Below, one piece after another: positions 22,067-32,985 of a stretch of 64,000 bases of DNA. The number at the start of each line of letters is the position of its first letter. Position 1 is the stretch's first letter. Location: the NCBI GenBank assembly GCA_029215795.1, contig JARDYH010000001.1:357926154-357990153 (forward strand), given 5' to 3'. The position numbers were made by a program, and so were the translations under genes. The notes under the pieces are model-generated. The model did no database searches and was not told the DNA's origin. It worked only from the letters and a program-made list of their open reading frames with translations. Source of the stretch: Anniella stebbinsi. Lineage: Eukaryota; Chordata; Lepidosauria; Squamata; Anniellidae.

Positions 22067-22371
22067 TTCTTGAGAAACCTTGAGGGCCGCCAAACCTGCT
22101 CTTGGAAGGAAATGCCACAAGCAGAGCACTTATATTTGGTTTCAGTAGTCGAAAAGCAAAACACCAAGTGACAGATATTGGAGTTTTGAAGCAGGCAAGA
22201 TATACACCTCCCCAACAAAAGCCTCATTATATTTATAACCCTCTCCTTAATCTTTCTCATTATATTTAAAGAAAGGGTCAGATGTGTGTGTTTTTTTTTA
22301 AAAAAATATCTGTTGGATCTTTTTAATTACAAGGTTTCTATACTGACATGTTTCTTTTCCCGTCCTTGTAG

Positions 22372-22498
22372 GTGTGCCTGTACTTTTATGATAAACTGTA
22401 CAGGGGAAACCGGGTGACTAAGGTGGATACGGAGAGTTTCAGTGCCTTTTCCTCACCTAACCTGCCTCCACTTGCAAATGCTGAGGTGGATATTACAA
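22372..22498 (+). CDS. ASPG: ASPG exon, visible 5 of 11 (catalytic lysine)
   Basis: Starts after gtccttgtag; 42 codons plus one base before A|gtaagc. It reads [20 protein letters not shown], then [20 protein letters not shown]. The lysine of RGNRVTKVD (visible residue 167) is the catalytic Lys of the Thr-Asp-Lys triad, 71 residues after the Asp of HGTDTM, the same spacing as in mammalian ASPG. The split isoleucine codon is completed by the next exon, 18.6 kb away. Confidence 0.96.
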
Positions 22499-22996
22499 GT
22501 AAGCAACACTGTGATTTCAGCACTCAGACTGTCATGATACCATCTGTAACCCTTTCCTGAACTGTTGCAATACTGGGTCAAGGCTTTTGAGTAGCCTTTT
22601 ATCCTCTACTCATGATGGGGCTGTTCTTCTTTGTTGGTGAGCACTACTCACTGTTCCCCTTGTACTTTGATGAGGATGATTTCGTTTAAAAACTGGCCGT
22701 TTTCTCATCGTGTTGTTGCGCTTTACCCGAAACAGATGCAGTAGGTAACCGATTGCATAGATGTAGTCTTGTGAGTTCTGCTTGCCTCTTAGTAGACACC
22801 GTGTGAACACTTGAGTGGGGTGGGGGTGGGGAGGTAACAACCTACTATGCATTTTTGTTTAAAAACAGACATGGCGGCTGGTGGCTCCGATGTCAGTGGG
22901 GCTGTGAATCCTCTCTGGGTTTCAGCCAGAACTCTAAAGGATCTGTCCAAGGTGCTGAACCAATTTGGGGGATTATGTCAGCACTTTCGATAGCTC

Positions 22997-23235
22997 CTTT
23001 ATTTATTTATTTTTGCATTTATATCCCTTCTCCTTCCCTCCAAGGAACCCAAGGTGGCATACATAATCCTCCTCCTCTCCATTTTATCCTCACAACAGCA
23101 ACCCTGTGAGGTAGGTTGGGCTGAGAGTCTGTGACTGTCCCGAAGTCGCCCAGTGGGTTTCCATGGCTGAATGGGGACTAGAACCTGGATCTCCCAACTC
23201 CCAGTCCAACACTTTAGCCCCTACACCACACTGGC
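22997..23235 (-). mobile_element. tRNA-derived SINE, inverted, interrupted at its head
   Basis: Inverse of the SINE at 60010-60280: tail atttatatcccttctccttc, body tcctcacaacagcaaccctg and cccagtgggtttccatgg, tRNA-like head with the B box in gaacctggatctcc and the A box in cccctacaccacactgg. The first bases of the head (ggctctc in inverse) reappear at 24140-24146 after the inserted foldback element. Confidence 0.83.
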
Positions 23236-24134
23236 CCTGTTCAGATGACACCGTTAACCATGCCATTAACCCTTTTGTGGTTAGTGTGGTTAGGACAGCA
23301 TGGTTAACGGTGTTCTCTGAACACCCATTTTCCCTATCCATCTGTCCCGTTAACCACATCGGGGTAAGGCTCACTAACCACGTTATGCAACATGGTTAGC
23401 AGCACTAACCGTGGCTAAAAGTGTCGCCTGACACGTGTCTATGGTTAAGAGGCCATGGTTAAGGCAAGGAGCTTCCAGTACAGAGTGGCTTAACTAGGCG
23501 GGGCTGCTCTAGGCAGTGGGCTCTATGGCTGCTGTGGATTGCCGATTGATACGGTCACTGCGGCTGCCATTTCGTGTTTCGCATTAGTATTTTGGAGCGA
23601 TTTTTGCTCTTCTTAGCAGAGCATGCTCACAGTAGAGCTTTTTAAATCCCCACTTGCAATTTCCCCATACGAAGCATCCGTTTGTCCTACCTCGATGAAG
23701 CGCCTTTAAGCCCCTCAGGTTTCCCATTCCTGTGGCGGCGCTGCCCGATGACGCGGCTAGCGCTGCTGTCTCAGAAGACTTCCGCCTCCCCTCTGATGAT
23801 TGCAGAGGTATAGCAGGCATGGCGATGCAGAAAGCAATGGAACCACTCACTAAACGGGGTGATGCATGCATGTAATTGCTGATTTCGTTGGTGCCTGCCC
23901 TAAAATGATGGCCGTAACTGCCAGGGCTCCTAGTGCTAGGGCTGCTGGGATATGGGGTGGATCACTTGGAGGAATCTGGTGCTCCACTAACCACTTTGTG
24001 GTTAGCGTGTGGTTAAGGAAAATTTAACCACAAAAAGGGTTAACTGTGTCATCTGCAAGTGTTCCACATGCGGTTAGCGTTAATCACAGCTGGTTAAAAC
24101 CAACCACAAAGCCCTGAGTGTCATCTGAATGGGG
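23236..24134 (+). mobile_element. 899-bp foldback DNA transposon inserted in a SINE
   Basis: The ends CCTGTTCAGATGACAC and the inverse of CCCCATTCAGATGACAC are terminal inverted repeats. Flanking octamers acactggc (23228-23235) and ccattggc (24135-24142) match at 6 of 8 positions. The interior repeats words such as ggttaacg, ccacaaaa and gtggttag in both orientations, giving a highly self-complementary element. No transposase ORF. Confidence 0.75.
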
Positions 24135-24200
24135 CCATTGGCTCTCATTTTAGAGTTCTGACTGAAAGCCAGAGTGGATTCACAGCCCCGCTGGGTTCCA

Positions 24201-25189
24201 AAGGCCCATGCAGAGCTGCCACTTAAAGTTTGAGTTGGGTCCTAATCCCCCCCTAATGCCCATCAAGGGGGCCCACTGGTAACTCTTCTCCAAGTGCCCT
24301 CAAAATTATGGAATTCTTGCAATGGCCTCGTGGACTCTTCTGTATCAAATGGATACAGATACACCGTAATATTAAATAAACAACTGGAAGTATTAGCCTT
24401 TACTTGCTCTTTGGGGCTGAATGATGTGATGCATTAAAACCTTTTCTAACCGACAGGCTTAAAACTGGACATTTCTGTTTCTTCTTTGGAAAAAGACCCG
24501 ACTATTAATAGGGTCTGCGGTGCAGCATGGAGGGGGATGACATCAGCTCTCTCCCCTGCTGTTTTTCTTCCAAAACAGCCATTTGGGGGAAAACAAATTC
24601 AGTGGGGAAACGGCATGAGGGGAGGATTGACTGTCCTTCCCTTGTGCCGCCAGCCTGACCTGGATCAGGGCTACCTGCATCTGTTGTTTTGTTTTCTAAA
24701 GAAAGAGATGTGGCCAGTTCAAAGTATGTTAATTACGAAAGCTTGTAGCATAACATGGTTTGGTCCTTAAATTATGGGGCAGACGTAAAGCAACGGGGTA
24801 TATAAAATGTCCACAAAATAGGGAACAAGCCAAGAAGTTTCTCGTGCTGTGTATTTATTACATTTCTATGATATTACCACCCAATAGACCAAAGCTGTCT
24901 GGAATATGTTTCACTAAAAATCACAAAAATCACTAATAATAACTTCAGTAATAATAAATTGTTTAATAATAACTTGGAAACATGCATTTAAAATGTTTAC
25001 CGACGCAGTGAAAAGAGAGAGCCGAGCAATTTCCATGACATAGCTGCTATTTGAGGTTTCTTAACATTACATTTAAAAACAAAACACAACACCAAGTTTT
25101 GAGCCTTGAAACATTCTGCAGTGGGATCCAGTGTTTAGAGGGTGGCATTTTTATATTATGCAGAGTTATCTGTACTTTCGTTACGGCTT
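24201..25189. other. Intronic DNA, mostly unrecognised
   Basis: A degraded inverted L2 tail lies at about 24850-24980 (tatttattacatttctatga, cccaatagaccaaagctgtc). The rest shows no recognised feature. Confidence 0.45.
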
Positions 25190-25365
25190 CTACATAAGAA
25201 CATAAGAAGACCATGCTGGATCAGATCAAGGGTCCCATCTAGCCCAGCGCTCTGTTCACACAGTGGCCAACCGGCTGTTGGACAGGGATCAACAAAGTAG
25301 GACATGGTGCGATAGCACCCTCCTGCCCATGTTCCCCAGCAGAGAGTTTCCCTGTGGCTGCTCTT
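25190..25365 (-). mobile_element. CR1 LINE 3' UTR, inverted
   Basis: Begins tacataagaacataagaaga and continues ccatgctggatcagatcaag, catctagcccagcgctctgt, cagtggccaac, gcccatgttccccagcag, the inverse of the CR1 3' UTR present many times in plus orientation. This is the only clear minus-strand copy of this subfamily in the window. Confidence 0.87.
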
Positions 25366-25464
25366 TTCTATCTCTTCTCCATTATTCACGCTTCTCTTCT
25401 TGGCCATCACAGATCCTGAATTCTGCAAAAAATGTAGTTCTCCAAAAAGCTGATATCAAGCCCA

Positions 25465-25490
25465 CAATTATTATTATTATTATTATTATT

Positions 25491-25522
<32 letters not shown>

Positions 25523-25776
25523 ATCTCTTTCTTGCTCATGACGGTTTTTCTAGACGGGCATGATGGGCTTTGCCAAGTCATGCTGTCTTTTACAGATTCA
25601 GGGACTTCCTGGCTATCGAGCATGTTTTGAGCATGACTGCTTTCTGGATGTTGGTGTGGATGTATTTTGATAGGCCCAGTTTCTGAAGCTTTTCTGTACA
25701 GTTTTTTGATGTGATGCCGGGACTGATGTGACTAATGGAACAATTGTGACCTTTTCCTGTTGCTGTAGTTCTTTGA

Positions 25777-25794
<18 letters not shown>
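25465..25794 (-). mobile_element. R4-clade LINE 3' fragment between (TCA)n repeats
   Basis: (ATT)n and (ATC)n runs (25469-25521) and a second (ATC)n (25780-25814) bracket the inverse of a LINE ORF end. On the minus strand it reads VKELQQQEKVTIVPLV, then, after a frameshift, LGLSKYIHTNIQKAV. The same segment lies at 44050-44290. This resembles the C-terminus of R4/Dong-type LINEs known from lizards. Confidence 0.7.
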
Positions 25795-25815
<21 letters not shown>

Positions 25816-26034
25816 TTATATACCACCCCATAGCCGAAGCTCTCTGGGCGGTTTACAAATATTAAAAACATCGAACATTTAAAAACCAATATACAAAATT
25901 TTAAACCATAAAAAGCATCAAAACAGACTACATAATATAGTGATCGATTACACTTAGAGACAAAATAAGCAGATTGGAATAAGATGGGGTGGTTAGAAGA
26001 AAAAGTATCTTTGCTGGCACTGAAATTAGACTTC
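25795..26034 (-). mobile_element. L2-like LINE 3' end, inverted
   Basis: atttatataccaccccatag, ccgaagctctctgggcggtt, then A-rich sequence to tttgctggcactgaaa. The same tail lies at 44390-44510 and 44880-45000. Confidence 0.8.
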
Positions 26035-26128
26035 GGGTGAAATCCTAAGCATGTTTAGATAGAAAAAGTACTGCAATTCCCAGCATGCCCCAGCCAGTCT
26101 AAGCATGCATAGGATGGCACCCTTAGGG
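26035..26128 (+). repeat. Small palindromic relic repeat
   Basis: gggtgaaatcctaagcatgt at the left mirrors aagcatgcataggatggcac at the right, with caattcccagcatgcccc inside. Related to 57786-57918. Fewer than 100 bp. Confidence 0.6.
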
Positions 26129-27278
26129 TTGAGTACATAGAATGGGCAGCACGGGTTAGAAGCTTTCTGCTCCATTCCGGGAAACCTTTTTTCTTTTAAC
26201 AGAAGTGAACAGAAATGTGCCATAGAACACATTTGTGCTGCAATCCTCTTGAAGAGAAAGAGTTGCTGCTGAACTAAGCATCTTACATAGATTTGCTTCC
26301 AGAAGTCTAACTTGCTGCTCCTACAGCCAGTCTAGGATGGAAGGTGCCAGGCAGACAGATAGGGAAGGGTGCTGTTACGTTTCTGTCAATTAAATGGAGG
26401 GTGGAGAGGATCTTGAGTAGTATCATGGGACCAGGGACCAGCGTTGCAGACTGTGAAGATTGCCCAGTTAAAAAAAGAAGAAGAAGGGAAAGCTGTATCA
26501 CTTCCCTCCCATCAGCCGTGTTTGTTTCAGGCATCTTGAGTCTCTGCTTCAGCTTTTTGATGGTTGCTGCCTTAAAAATCTTGCAATCGCCTGGGCTGCA
26601 TCATCTGTCACAGAAACCGGGCTCCACTGAGCTCGACAGGCAGGGCATCTCAATATAATGATTTATTCGTTTATGAGTCTCTTTTCTTTAAAAACTGGCA
26701 CAAAGAGATGTCCAAATCAAAGAAGGTATATTTAAACAGGTGGAAATGAGTCGGGAGGCTTTTAACAGGAGCCGTAGCATCAGGATTGACTGAACGGACC
26801 AAAATAATCTACTGGTAACAGTACTTGGTGGAAGATCTTGGATATAAGATGTTCCTGTCAGTAGATGTTTTGTGGAGAGGGATTGCCAGGTAGGGAGTTC
26901 CAGAGAGAAGGGGCCACCTTGGAGGAGGCCTCCCGCTGTGCTAGATCAATATTGTCAACTTTCTTACTACTACCATTAATCACAGAGAGCAGTCCTATTG
27001 GGATGGCTGTGAGCCTCCGAACTCAGATATTTATGGTCATCCAATGCAGATTGGGAGGTGCAGCAGAGGTGATCTTCACCTCTGTGCTCCTCCTGTTCTA
27101 CATTTTAGTTAGATGGGCTTTTTTTGCCCATCTAGCTGGGGCTTTGTGGAGCAGAAGTGAAGGAAGCTGGGGAGGCATGGGGATATGGCATAAGCTGGCT
27201 TCCCCAGTCCCCCTCCCTCCCTGCCCATGGCACACACCCTTTCCCTCCTCTCCAAGCTCACCTACATGCCTGTTTTTC
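26129..27278. other. Intronic DNA, not identified
   Basis: No recognised exon. A long open frame at 26865-27317 has low-complexity leucine/proline content and no family resemblance. The stretch 26880-26940 (ggagttccagagagaagggg, ccaccttggaggaggcctcc) looks like a worn LINE remnant. Confidence 0.4.
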
Positions 27279-27442
27279 CAGTGGAGGCTGGTGGCTCCGA
27301 TGTCAGTGGGGCGGTGAATCCGCTTTGGGTTTCAATCAGAACCAGCCAGAACTCTAAGGAGCTGTCCAAGGTGCAAAGGCTTGGCTAGCTCTGACTGGTT
27401 CTGGCTGAAACTCACTAACATTGGAGCCACCATCCTCCACTG
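27279..27442 (+). mobile_element. CAGTGGA-type foldback MITE, 164 bp
   Basis: Left end CAGTGGAGGCTGGTGGCTCC, right end the inverse of CAGTGGAGGATGGTGGCTCC. The flanking octamers tgtttttc and aggttttc match at 6 of 8 positions. The arms form an almost continuous hairpin. Same family as 51910-52106. Confidence 0.8.
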
Positions 27443-27464
27443 AGGTTTTCTCCATTGTCATTGG

Positions 27465-27675
27465 AGGTAAGTGCCATGTGCTGCCTCCAGTAGCAGAGGC
27501 AGTAAGCCGATGTACACCAGTTGCTGGGGAACATGGGCGGGAGGGTGCTGTTCAACTTGTGTCCTGCTTATGGGTTTCTAGTCAACAGCTGGTTGACCAC
27601 TGTGTGAACAGAATGCTGGACTAAATGGACTCTTGGTCTGATCCCATATGGCTCTTCTCATGTTCTTGTGAGGTC
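27465..27675 (+). mobile_element. CR1 LINE 3' UTR fragment
   Basis: Carries ctccagtagcagaggcagta, caccagttgctggggaacat, cagctggttgaccactgtgt, tcttggtctgatcccatatg and a cttctcatgttcttgtg tail. Non-coding. Confidence 0.85.
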
Positions 27676-27733
27676 TTAAGGCAGAAGCAGAGGCTGGACA
27701 TCCATCTGTTGGGGATGTTCTGGTCCAGTAGAT

Positions 27734-28053
27734 TAGGGTGACCAGATAAAATCCAGGTCAGGGCTCATGTAACTTTAACAGTTGTAGAGAAAAGTGAATT
27801 TCAGCCAGTGTCATTTGTATGCAATTAGTTCCTGATGAAATTCTCTGTTCATCACAACAGTTAAAGTTGCAGGGGCCCTGCCTTCTTTTGTAGATGGTCA
27901 CTCTAGTATAGCGCCTGCACCTTTAACTGTTGTGATGAAGAGGGGATTTCACCAGGAACTAATTGCATACAAATGACACTGGCTGAAATTCCCTTTTCTC
28001 TACAACTCTTAAAGTTACATGAGCCCTGACCTGGATTTTATCTGGTCAACCTA
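27734..28053 (-). mobile_element. 320-bp palindromic hAT-type MITE, copy 5
   Basis: Ends TAGGGTGACCAGATAAAATC and the inverse of TAGGTTGACCAGATAAAATC. Perfect 8-bp duplication cagtagat at 27726-27733 and 28054-28061. Young core with AGATAAAATCC ends, centre in the inverted orientation. Confidence 0.94.
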
Positions 28054-28099
28054 CAGTAGATGACTTTCAAGCCCCCTTCCAACTGATTAACTGGCAATA

Positions 28100-28215
28100 C
28101 CAAGTGATTTGTTTTCAAAGTTTTAATCAAATTCCATTTTTATTTGTATTTTATTATGGTTACCTGCCTTGAAAGCCATTTTGGGCAGAATGTAATAAAG
28201 GAATAAATTTAACAA
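28100..28215 (+). mobile_element. L2-like LINE 3' tail
   Basis: Contains ggttacctgccttgaaagcc, ttttgggcagaatgtaataa and aaataaattt-like ending. Only a worn tail remains. Confidence 0.5.
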
Positions 28216-29639
28216 GGAATCGATGCTAAAATTCATTTCATGTATCTCATGGTAACAAACCTGGGTGTGTCATTCAGTGTATACTCCATAGGAAGTCATG
28301 AGCAACATGATGCATGTTCTTGATGATACATGCTTGTTTTATGAACGATTTCAGCTTTTAAGGGTATACCTAAAACATCTTAGCTTCACACTTAAAATCT
28401 GTGATGTGTGAAGAGGTTCCGAGCAGTCTTGATTCAGTTTAAGAAGCTGAAGTTGTTTCTATGCAGCCAGATGAAGGGTATTTCCACCCCATCCCACCCC
28501 CCATAAAGGCAGACGTGTGTTTATTCTTGTAATGAATCTTTAGACAGGACTCTCTCTCTCTCTCTCTGACTTTAAAAACATGCATCAATGATCTTTCAGC
28601 AATTTTTTGCCAGGTGAAAGGGGGCGGTGTGTGATGCTGTGCCTTGCCTTTCTTCAAGAACTTCCACCCATAGGCTGCTCAATGCTCTCCACCTCTTGAA
28701 TTCCCCTCTGCATTCTAAATAACTGCTGCGCAAACTTATGTAATGGTGTCTGGCTTGCTTTCAGCCTGGTGGGAAGAAAGCATCCGTCGTTTGTCTGGAG
28801 CTCCAAACTCACAGAAAGTTGCATTTCTGGTTTGATTTCATGAGGTGGAGTTCAGTCCATCCCCACCCCAACCTTAGGGAGGTGTTGCTTGCTGGAGTTA
28901 CCGCACTCCTTTAAATGAATGAGTCCAAACCTGTATTGCAATGTGGCTGCAATACGTTGCTTAAGCCAAGCGCTACTGCTTTCTAGAACATGCTTGGATT
29001 AGTTCAGTCTCTCCTGCCTTTGGACGGCGTTGCTTTTATTGCATGCAGCGAAGAGTACAGGGCTCATTTGTAAGATCCTTATAGCTTCTTCTTCTTTTTT
29101 TTTGCACAGCCTAATGGTATCTGGTGCCCATGACCTCAACAGATACGCCTGCTTCTGCTTCTTGCTGAGTCTTTTGAAACTAAGAGCCTTTCTAGATACT
29201 GGTATCATGGAATCCTCCTATAGATGTTTCTGCTTTTTAAGCGTCTCGCTTTTATCTGTCCCGAGGAGGGCGTTTTCTAACACCTTTTCGCTTTGTGTCC
29301 CCTCTAAAGCAGCTTAACCTGTTTTTGTAGCCAGGTGGGTACCGGTTCTCCCCCCCACCCACCAGGAGGGTTGTTCTGTGCCTTTAATATCAGCCTGGCA
29401 TGCAGAAATGAAACAGGCAAAGTCTTTTCAACTCCGTCCAAGTGCCTGCTTAATTACCGCATATCAGACTGCTGTTAAAGGCATAGAAGTAGAGCCAGGA
29501 GACAGGTGGCAACTCCTGAATATGCTTCCTGGTGCCATCACCTTCCATTGACCTGCTGTTCCTTGTGACTTGCTGGTACCAGAGCCTCATGTTTCCTCGG
29601 AGTAGTGCGACGAGAGGGGAAGAGGCAGAGATCCAGAGA
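28216..29639. other. Intronic DNA, no gene or repeat recognised
   Basis: A short (TC)n run at about 28553-28568 is the only simple repeat. The stretch looks single-copy as far as can be judged within the window. Confidence 0.45.
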
Positions 29640-29647
29640 GGCTCAAC

Positions 29648-29932
29648 CAGGGTGACGATATGGGAAGGAGGGCAGAGCTCCTGTATCTTTAACAGTTATA
29701 TTGAAAAGGGAATTTCAGCCTGTGTCATTTGTAGGCATGCAGCACCTGGAGGAGCCCTGCCCACTATTGTATCTGGTCACTCTAGTACAGCTCTTGCAGT
29801 TTTAACTGTTGTGATGAAGAGGGAATTTCACCAGGTGCTGCATGCATACAGATAATACCTGCTGAAATTATCTTTTCAATACAACTGTTGAACATACAGG
29901 AGCCCTGTCCTCCTTTCTATATGGTCACCCAA
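29648..29932 (-). mobile_element. 285-bp palindromic hAT-type MITE, copy 6 (older subfamily)
   Basis: Ends CAGGGTGACGATATGGG and the inverse of TTGGGTGACCATATAG, each with a point change at the tip. Perfect 8-bp duplication ggctcaac at 29640-29647 and 29933-29940. Core of the older subfamily (aggcatgcagcacctgg). Confidence 0.88.
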
Positions 29933-29940
29933 GGCTCAAC

Positions 29941-30497
29941 ATGCCTGCTGTGGCTTTTGGGTGGTGGTAGTGGTGGCCCTACTCTAGAGGAGAGTGTTGT
30001 ATCCACCGACCTGGGCAGTAGGAATCTGGTTCCACACAAGACTTAGGAGATAGTCGTTTCTTTTAGTGTTCTTTCCTCGCAGACAGCCACATAACAGGCA
30101 GACTGGTCTTTTCCTTGCCAGTCTGGTACAAATACTGGGATGGATTAACTGTGCTTAATCCAAGTCATTCAGAAACCCTGGCCTGGCTCAAGGAATGGGC
30201 CTATCATAAACACTACGGAGAAACGGCTCTCCAAGCTGATAGATGGGCCAGCCGGGGCAAGTAGGAAAACCTAAAAGAAAAACAGCTTGTTCAAGAATTA
30301 ATTCCCGCACGTACATTTCATGAGCTGTTGTTGACTGCAGCCTGAAGTGGTGGCTTGCGTCAGCCTAGACAATAGCACATTGAGCATTTCCACGTCAAAG
30401 AGGAAAATAACCCAGCAACGTTTCTCCAAGAGCAAAGCAAAGGCTGGCACACAGACTCTCAGTACTAGATTATTTGATGACTCACAGTAGAACATGT
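29941..30497. other. Intronic DNA, not identified
   Basis: No exon or nameable repeat. Composition is ordinary. Confidence 0.4.
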
Positions 30498-30765
30498 TTG
30501 TTTGTTTGTTTATTGCATTTATTTATTGCATTTATATCCCGCCCTTTTTCCTCCTTAAAAAACCCAAGGCAGTGTACATACTCCCCCTCCTCTCCATTTT
30601 AGCCTCACAACAACAACCCTGTGAAGGTAGACTGGGCTGAGAGGCTGTACCTGGTCCAAAGTCACCCTGTGGATTTCCATGGCCGAGTGGGGACTAGAAC
30701 CCAGATCTCCCTACTCCCAGTCCAGTATTTTGGCCACTACACCACACTGGCCATTTCTAAACCGC
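30498..30765 (-). mobile_element. tRNA-derived SINE, inverted
   Basis: AT-rich tail (tttattgcatttatatcccg), body tcctcacaacaacaaccctg, gtgtgaccctg-like and ggatttccatggccgagtgg, head with B-box inverse gaacccagatctcc and A-box inverse ccactacaccacactggcc. Same family as 22997, 60010 and 61380. Confidence 0.85.
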
Positions 30766-30829
30766 ACCATGTCTGAGATGATGTGAAGTGATGGTGACAT
30801 TTCTGGTTTGGTGTTAGATTCCTGAAGTA

Positions 30830-31155
30830 AGCGCATAGTTAGGCTATGGAACTCGCTACCACAAGATGTAGTGATGGCCACCAATTTGGATGGCTTTCAA
30901 AGGCAGTTGGATAAATTCCTGGAGGAGAAGGCTATCAATGGCTACTAAGCCTAAGGGTTATATGCTACCTCCAGTATCAGAGGCAGTAAGCCTATATATA
31001 CAAATTGCTGGGGCACATGGGTGGGTGGGTGCTGTTGAACCCATGTCCTGCTTGTGGGTTCCTGGTTGTCAGCTGGTTGGGCACTATGTGAAAGAGTGCT
31101 GGACTAGATAGACCATTGGTCTGATCCAGCACGGCTCCTCTTATGTTCTCACGGT
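30830..31155 (+). mobile_element. CR1 LINE fragment, ORF end plus 3' UTR
   Basis: Starts agcgcatagttaggctatgg and includes ctaccacaagatgtagtgat, ggataaattcctggaggaga, ctccagtatcagaggcagta and the tail gcacggctcctcttatgttc. Confidence 0.87.
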
Positions 31156-31252
31156 TTAGAATGAACAACTATTTCTTTTTTTGTTCTGTTCTGAAAAAAA
31201 CAGCTAGCTGTTCATTAAGACACAAAGGAATTTCCTCAACCTTTATCAAGTA

Positions 31253-31645
31253 GGGATGTCACGAGCGTCCGACTGAGTCTGGGAGTCCAACGGACTCCCT
31301 GCATCCACCCTCCGGACTCAGTTGGGCACCTGCAGTGCGAGCTCACAAGGCCCTGGCGAGCCTGGGCAGCCATCTTCCCTCGCTTCTGAAATTGTGCACT
31401 TCCCTGCTGCGTCAGTAGGACCTTTACGTCCGCCTTTAATGCAGCAGGGGGAAGTGTGTAATTTCCATAGCCTCCATTGTGTACAGAATGCAGCATTAAT
31501 GGCAACCGTAAAGGCCCCACTGACACCGCGGGGGGAAGTGGGCAATTTTGGCCCTGGGGCAGCTCCCACGTCTAATGAGCGGGGGCAGAAGGCAGCGGAG
31601 ATGGGGCAAATGTCTGACCAGGCAGATGCGAGTGACTTCCCCCAT
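31253..31645 (+). mobile_element. GC-rich foldback element, TAGGGATG-ended
   Basis: Left end TAGGGATGTCACGAGCGTCC, right end near gagtgacttcccccatcccca. Internal inverted pairs include ctttacgtccgcctttaatg against cattaatggcaaccgtaaag. It resembles the ends of 54494-54897. The right boundary and target duplication are uncertain. Confidence 0.55.
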
Positions 31646-31995
31646 CCCCATCCAAGTGCTTAGGCCCAAGTAAAGTTGGCATCCTTCAGCAGCATTGCCA
31701 GGCCTGAACTGGGAGCTTTATAGGAGACAGTTGCAGGGGCCTGGCTCCTGAAAACACCTGGTTCTCAGGGCCAGGTGAATTCTGGGATGTGGGATTCATG
31801 TCCCAGCTCAAGCTACTTAAAATTTTCTTCTCTGACCAGTAAGCCTCAGTTGAAGAGGGAGCATGGAATCAGACGCACGGTGTAGCAGTAAATGTTGAAG
31901 TGCAGGCACTTATCATGAAAATCCCCATAGCTATGCCCTCAAGAAGTCTCCAAAAATGCTGGCAAAAATTGCTTTCACTCCCTCTCCCTCTCTCT
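31646..31995. other. Intronic DNA, not identified
   Basis: No recognised feature, apart from a short (CTCTCC) run at about 31978-31996. Confidence 0.4.
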
Positions 31996-32351
31996 GAATG
32001 GGTTCACACAACACACCAGTCTATACTTAGTGGTTGAGTGTGGGCCGAAGTTAAACTCTGGGTTGTTTGTTGAACCATGGGTTAGTGTGTTGTCTGAACC
32101 CAGGACATTTTCCTCAGAGTGGCTTGTTAACCACACAGTGTGGCTTATTTTTCTCAAAGAACCCATGGTTTATTGTTGGTTTGTTCAGGGTGGTTAACAA
32201 GCTACACTGAATGGTTAAGAAGCCACCCTATGGAAAATGTCCTGGGTTCAAACAACACACTAATCCCTGGATCAGCAAACAACCCAGAGTTTAAAAACAA
32301 CTGACACTCAACCACAACTTGTGGGTTAGGATGTTATGTGAACAGCCCCTT
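31996..32351 (+). mobile_element. Foldback DNA transposon, GTTCACACAACAC ends
   Basis: Left end gaatgggttcacacaacaca, right end ggatgttatgtgaacagccc, whose inverse is gggctgttcacataacatcc. An inner hairpin pairs ctgaacccaggacattttcc with ggaaaatgtcctgggttcaa. Related in design to the TTCGGACAACAC family. Confidence 0.68.
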
Positions 32352-32784
32352 CACTGTGTTATATATGTCTGTTGTAAACCTGGTGGGTCTTAACGACCCC
32401 ATTCAAGGCCATTCAAGGCCAAGAATTACAACAGGGACAGTTCACAACACAGTATTGTTGCTGGAAATGTCCATTTCTGTCTCAGGCACTGTGAGGATTT
32501 CAGCTAAGCTCAGAGAGAACAGGGAAGCCTGAAGTGGGTGGCAGATGACATCACCATCCCTGATAAGGAAAAAGTCACGGCGCTCAGCCCCTGTGACTTC
32601 TGTCTCAACTGCACCCCTGCTCATGGTGCGAGACCTGTGGCTCCAAACAGCCTCTAAGCAGTTTCGTCTCAGCACTTGAAAATGGTAAACCAGTTTTTGG
32701 GTGTGCACGTAGCTAACTTTTATCAGTGTATCTTTAAGTATGGTCCTAAGGGTGTGTAATCTCATGTAAGACCTGCTGGTTTCA
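32352..32784. other. Intronic DNA, not identified
   Basis: A direct duplication ccattcaagg at 32399-32418 is visible. Nothing else is recognised. Confidence 0.4.
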
Positions 32785-32985
32785 CTGGGAATATAAAAAG
32801 CTGTGTTATACCAAGCCAGGCCAATGGTCCATCTAGCTCAGTACTGACGACACTGATTGGAAGCAGCTCTCTACATTTTCAGGTGGGAGCCTTTCCCAGC
32901 CTTACCTGGGAGATGCCAGGGATTGAACTTGAGAACGTTGGCTCTTGTAGCATCTACTCTTGCACTGAGCTATGGCCCCTACGGT
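32785..32985 (-). mobile_element. tRNA-derived SINE of second type, inverted
   Basis: On the minus strand the head reads ggccatagctcagtgcaaga (tRNA-like A box) and aagttcaatccctggcatct (B box), followed by a body (ggctgggaaaggctcccacc) and a tail with ggaccattggcctggcttgg. The tail resembles a LINE 3' end. A similar unit is at 56475-56645. Confidence 0.72.

Larger units (their letters stand above)
18683..22371 (+). other. ASPG intron, 3.7 kb, mostly LINE-derived
   Basis: Holds CR1 and L2 pieces (one L2 inserted in another) and MITE copy 4, listed separately. A palindromic relic lies at about 20745-20865 (gtccctccagatgtttggg against the inverse near 20830). A run of C and T occurs at 21700-21722. 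Confidence 0.8.
22866..24200 (+). mobile_element. CAGTGGA-type foldback MITE split by later insertions
   Basis: The left arm 22866-22975 (ggctggtggctccgatgtca, gtgaatcctctctgggtttc) and right arm about 24147-24200 (gttctgactgaaagccagag, tggattcacagccccgctgg) are inverted partners of the element seen whole at 27279-27442 and 51910-52106. A SINE and then a second foldback element separate them. Outer ends are approximate. Confidence 0.72.

Noticed and set aside
25613..25831. Open frame with a run of aspartates
   Set aside because: The run is a translated (ATC)n microsatellite joined to an R4 LINE fragment.
26865..27317. 150-codon open frame on the plus strand
   Set aside because: Composition is biased to leucine, proline and serine with no recognisable family, and it runs into a MITE at 27279.
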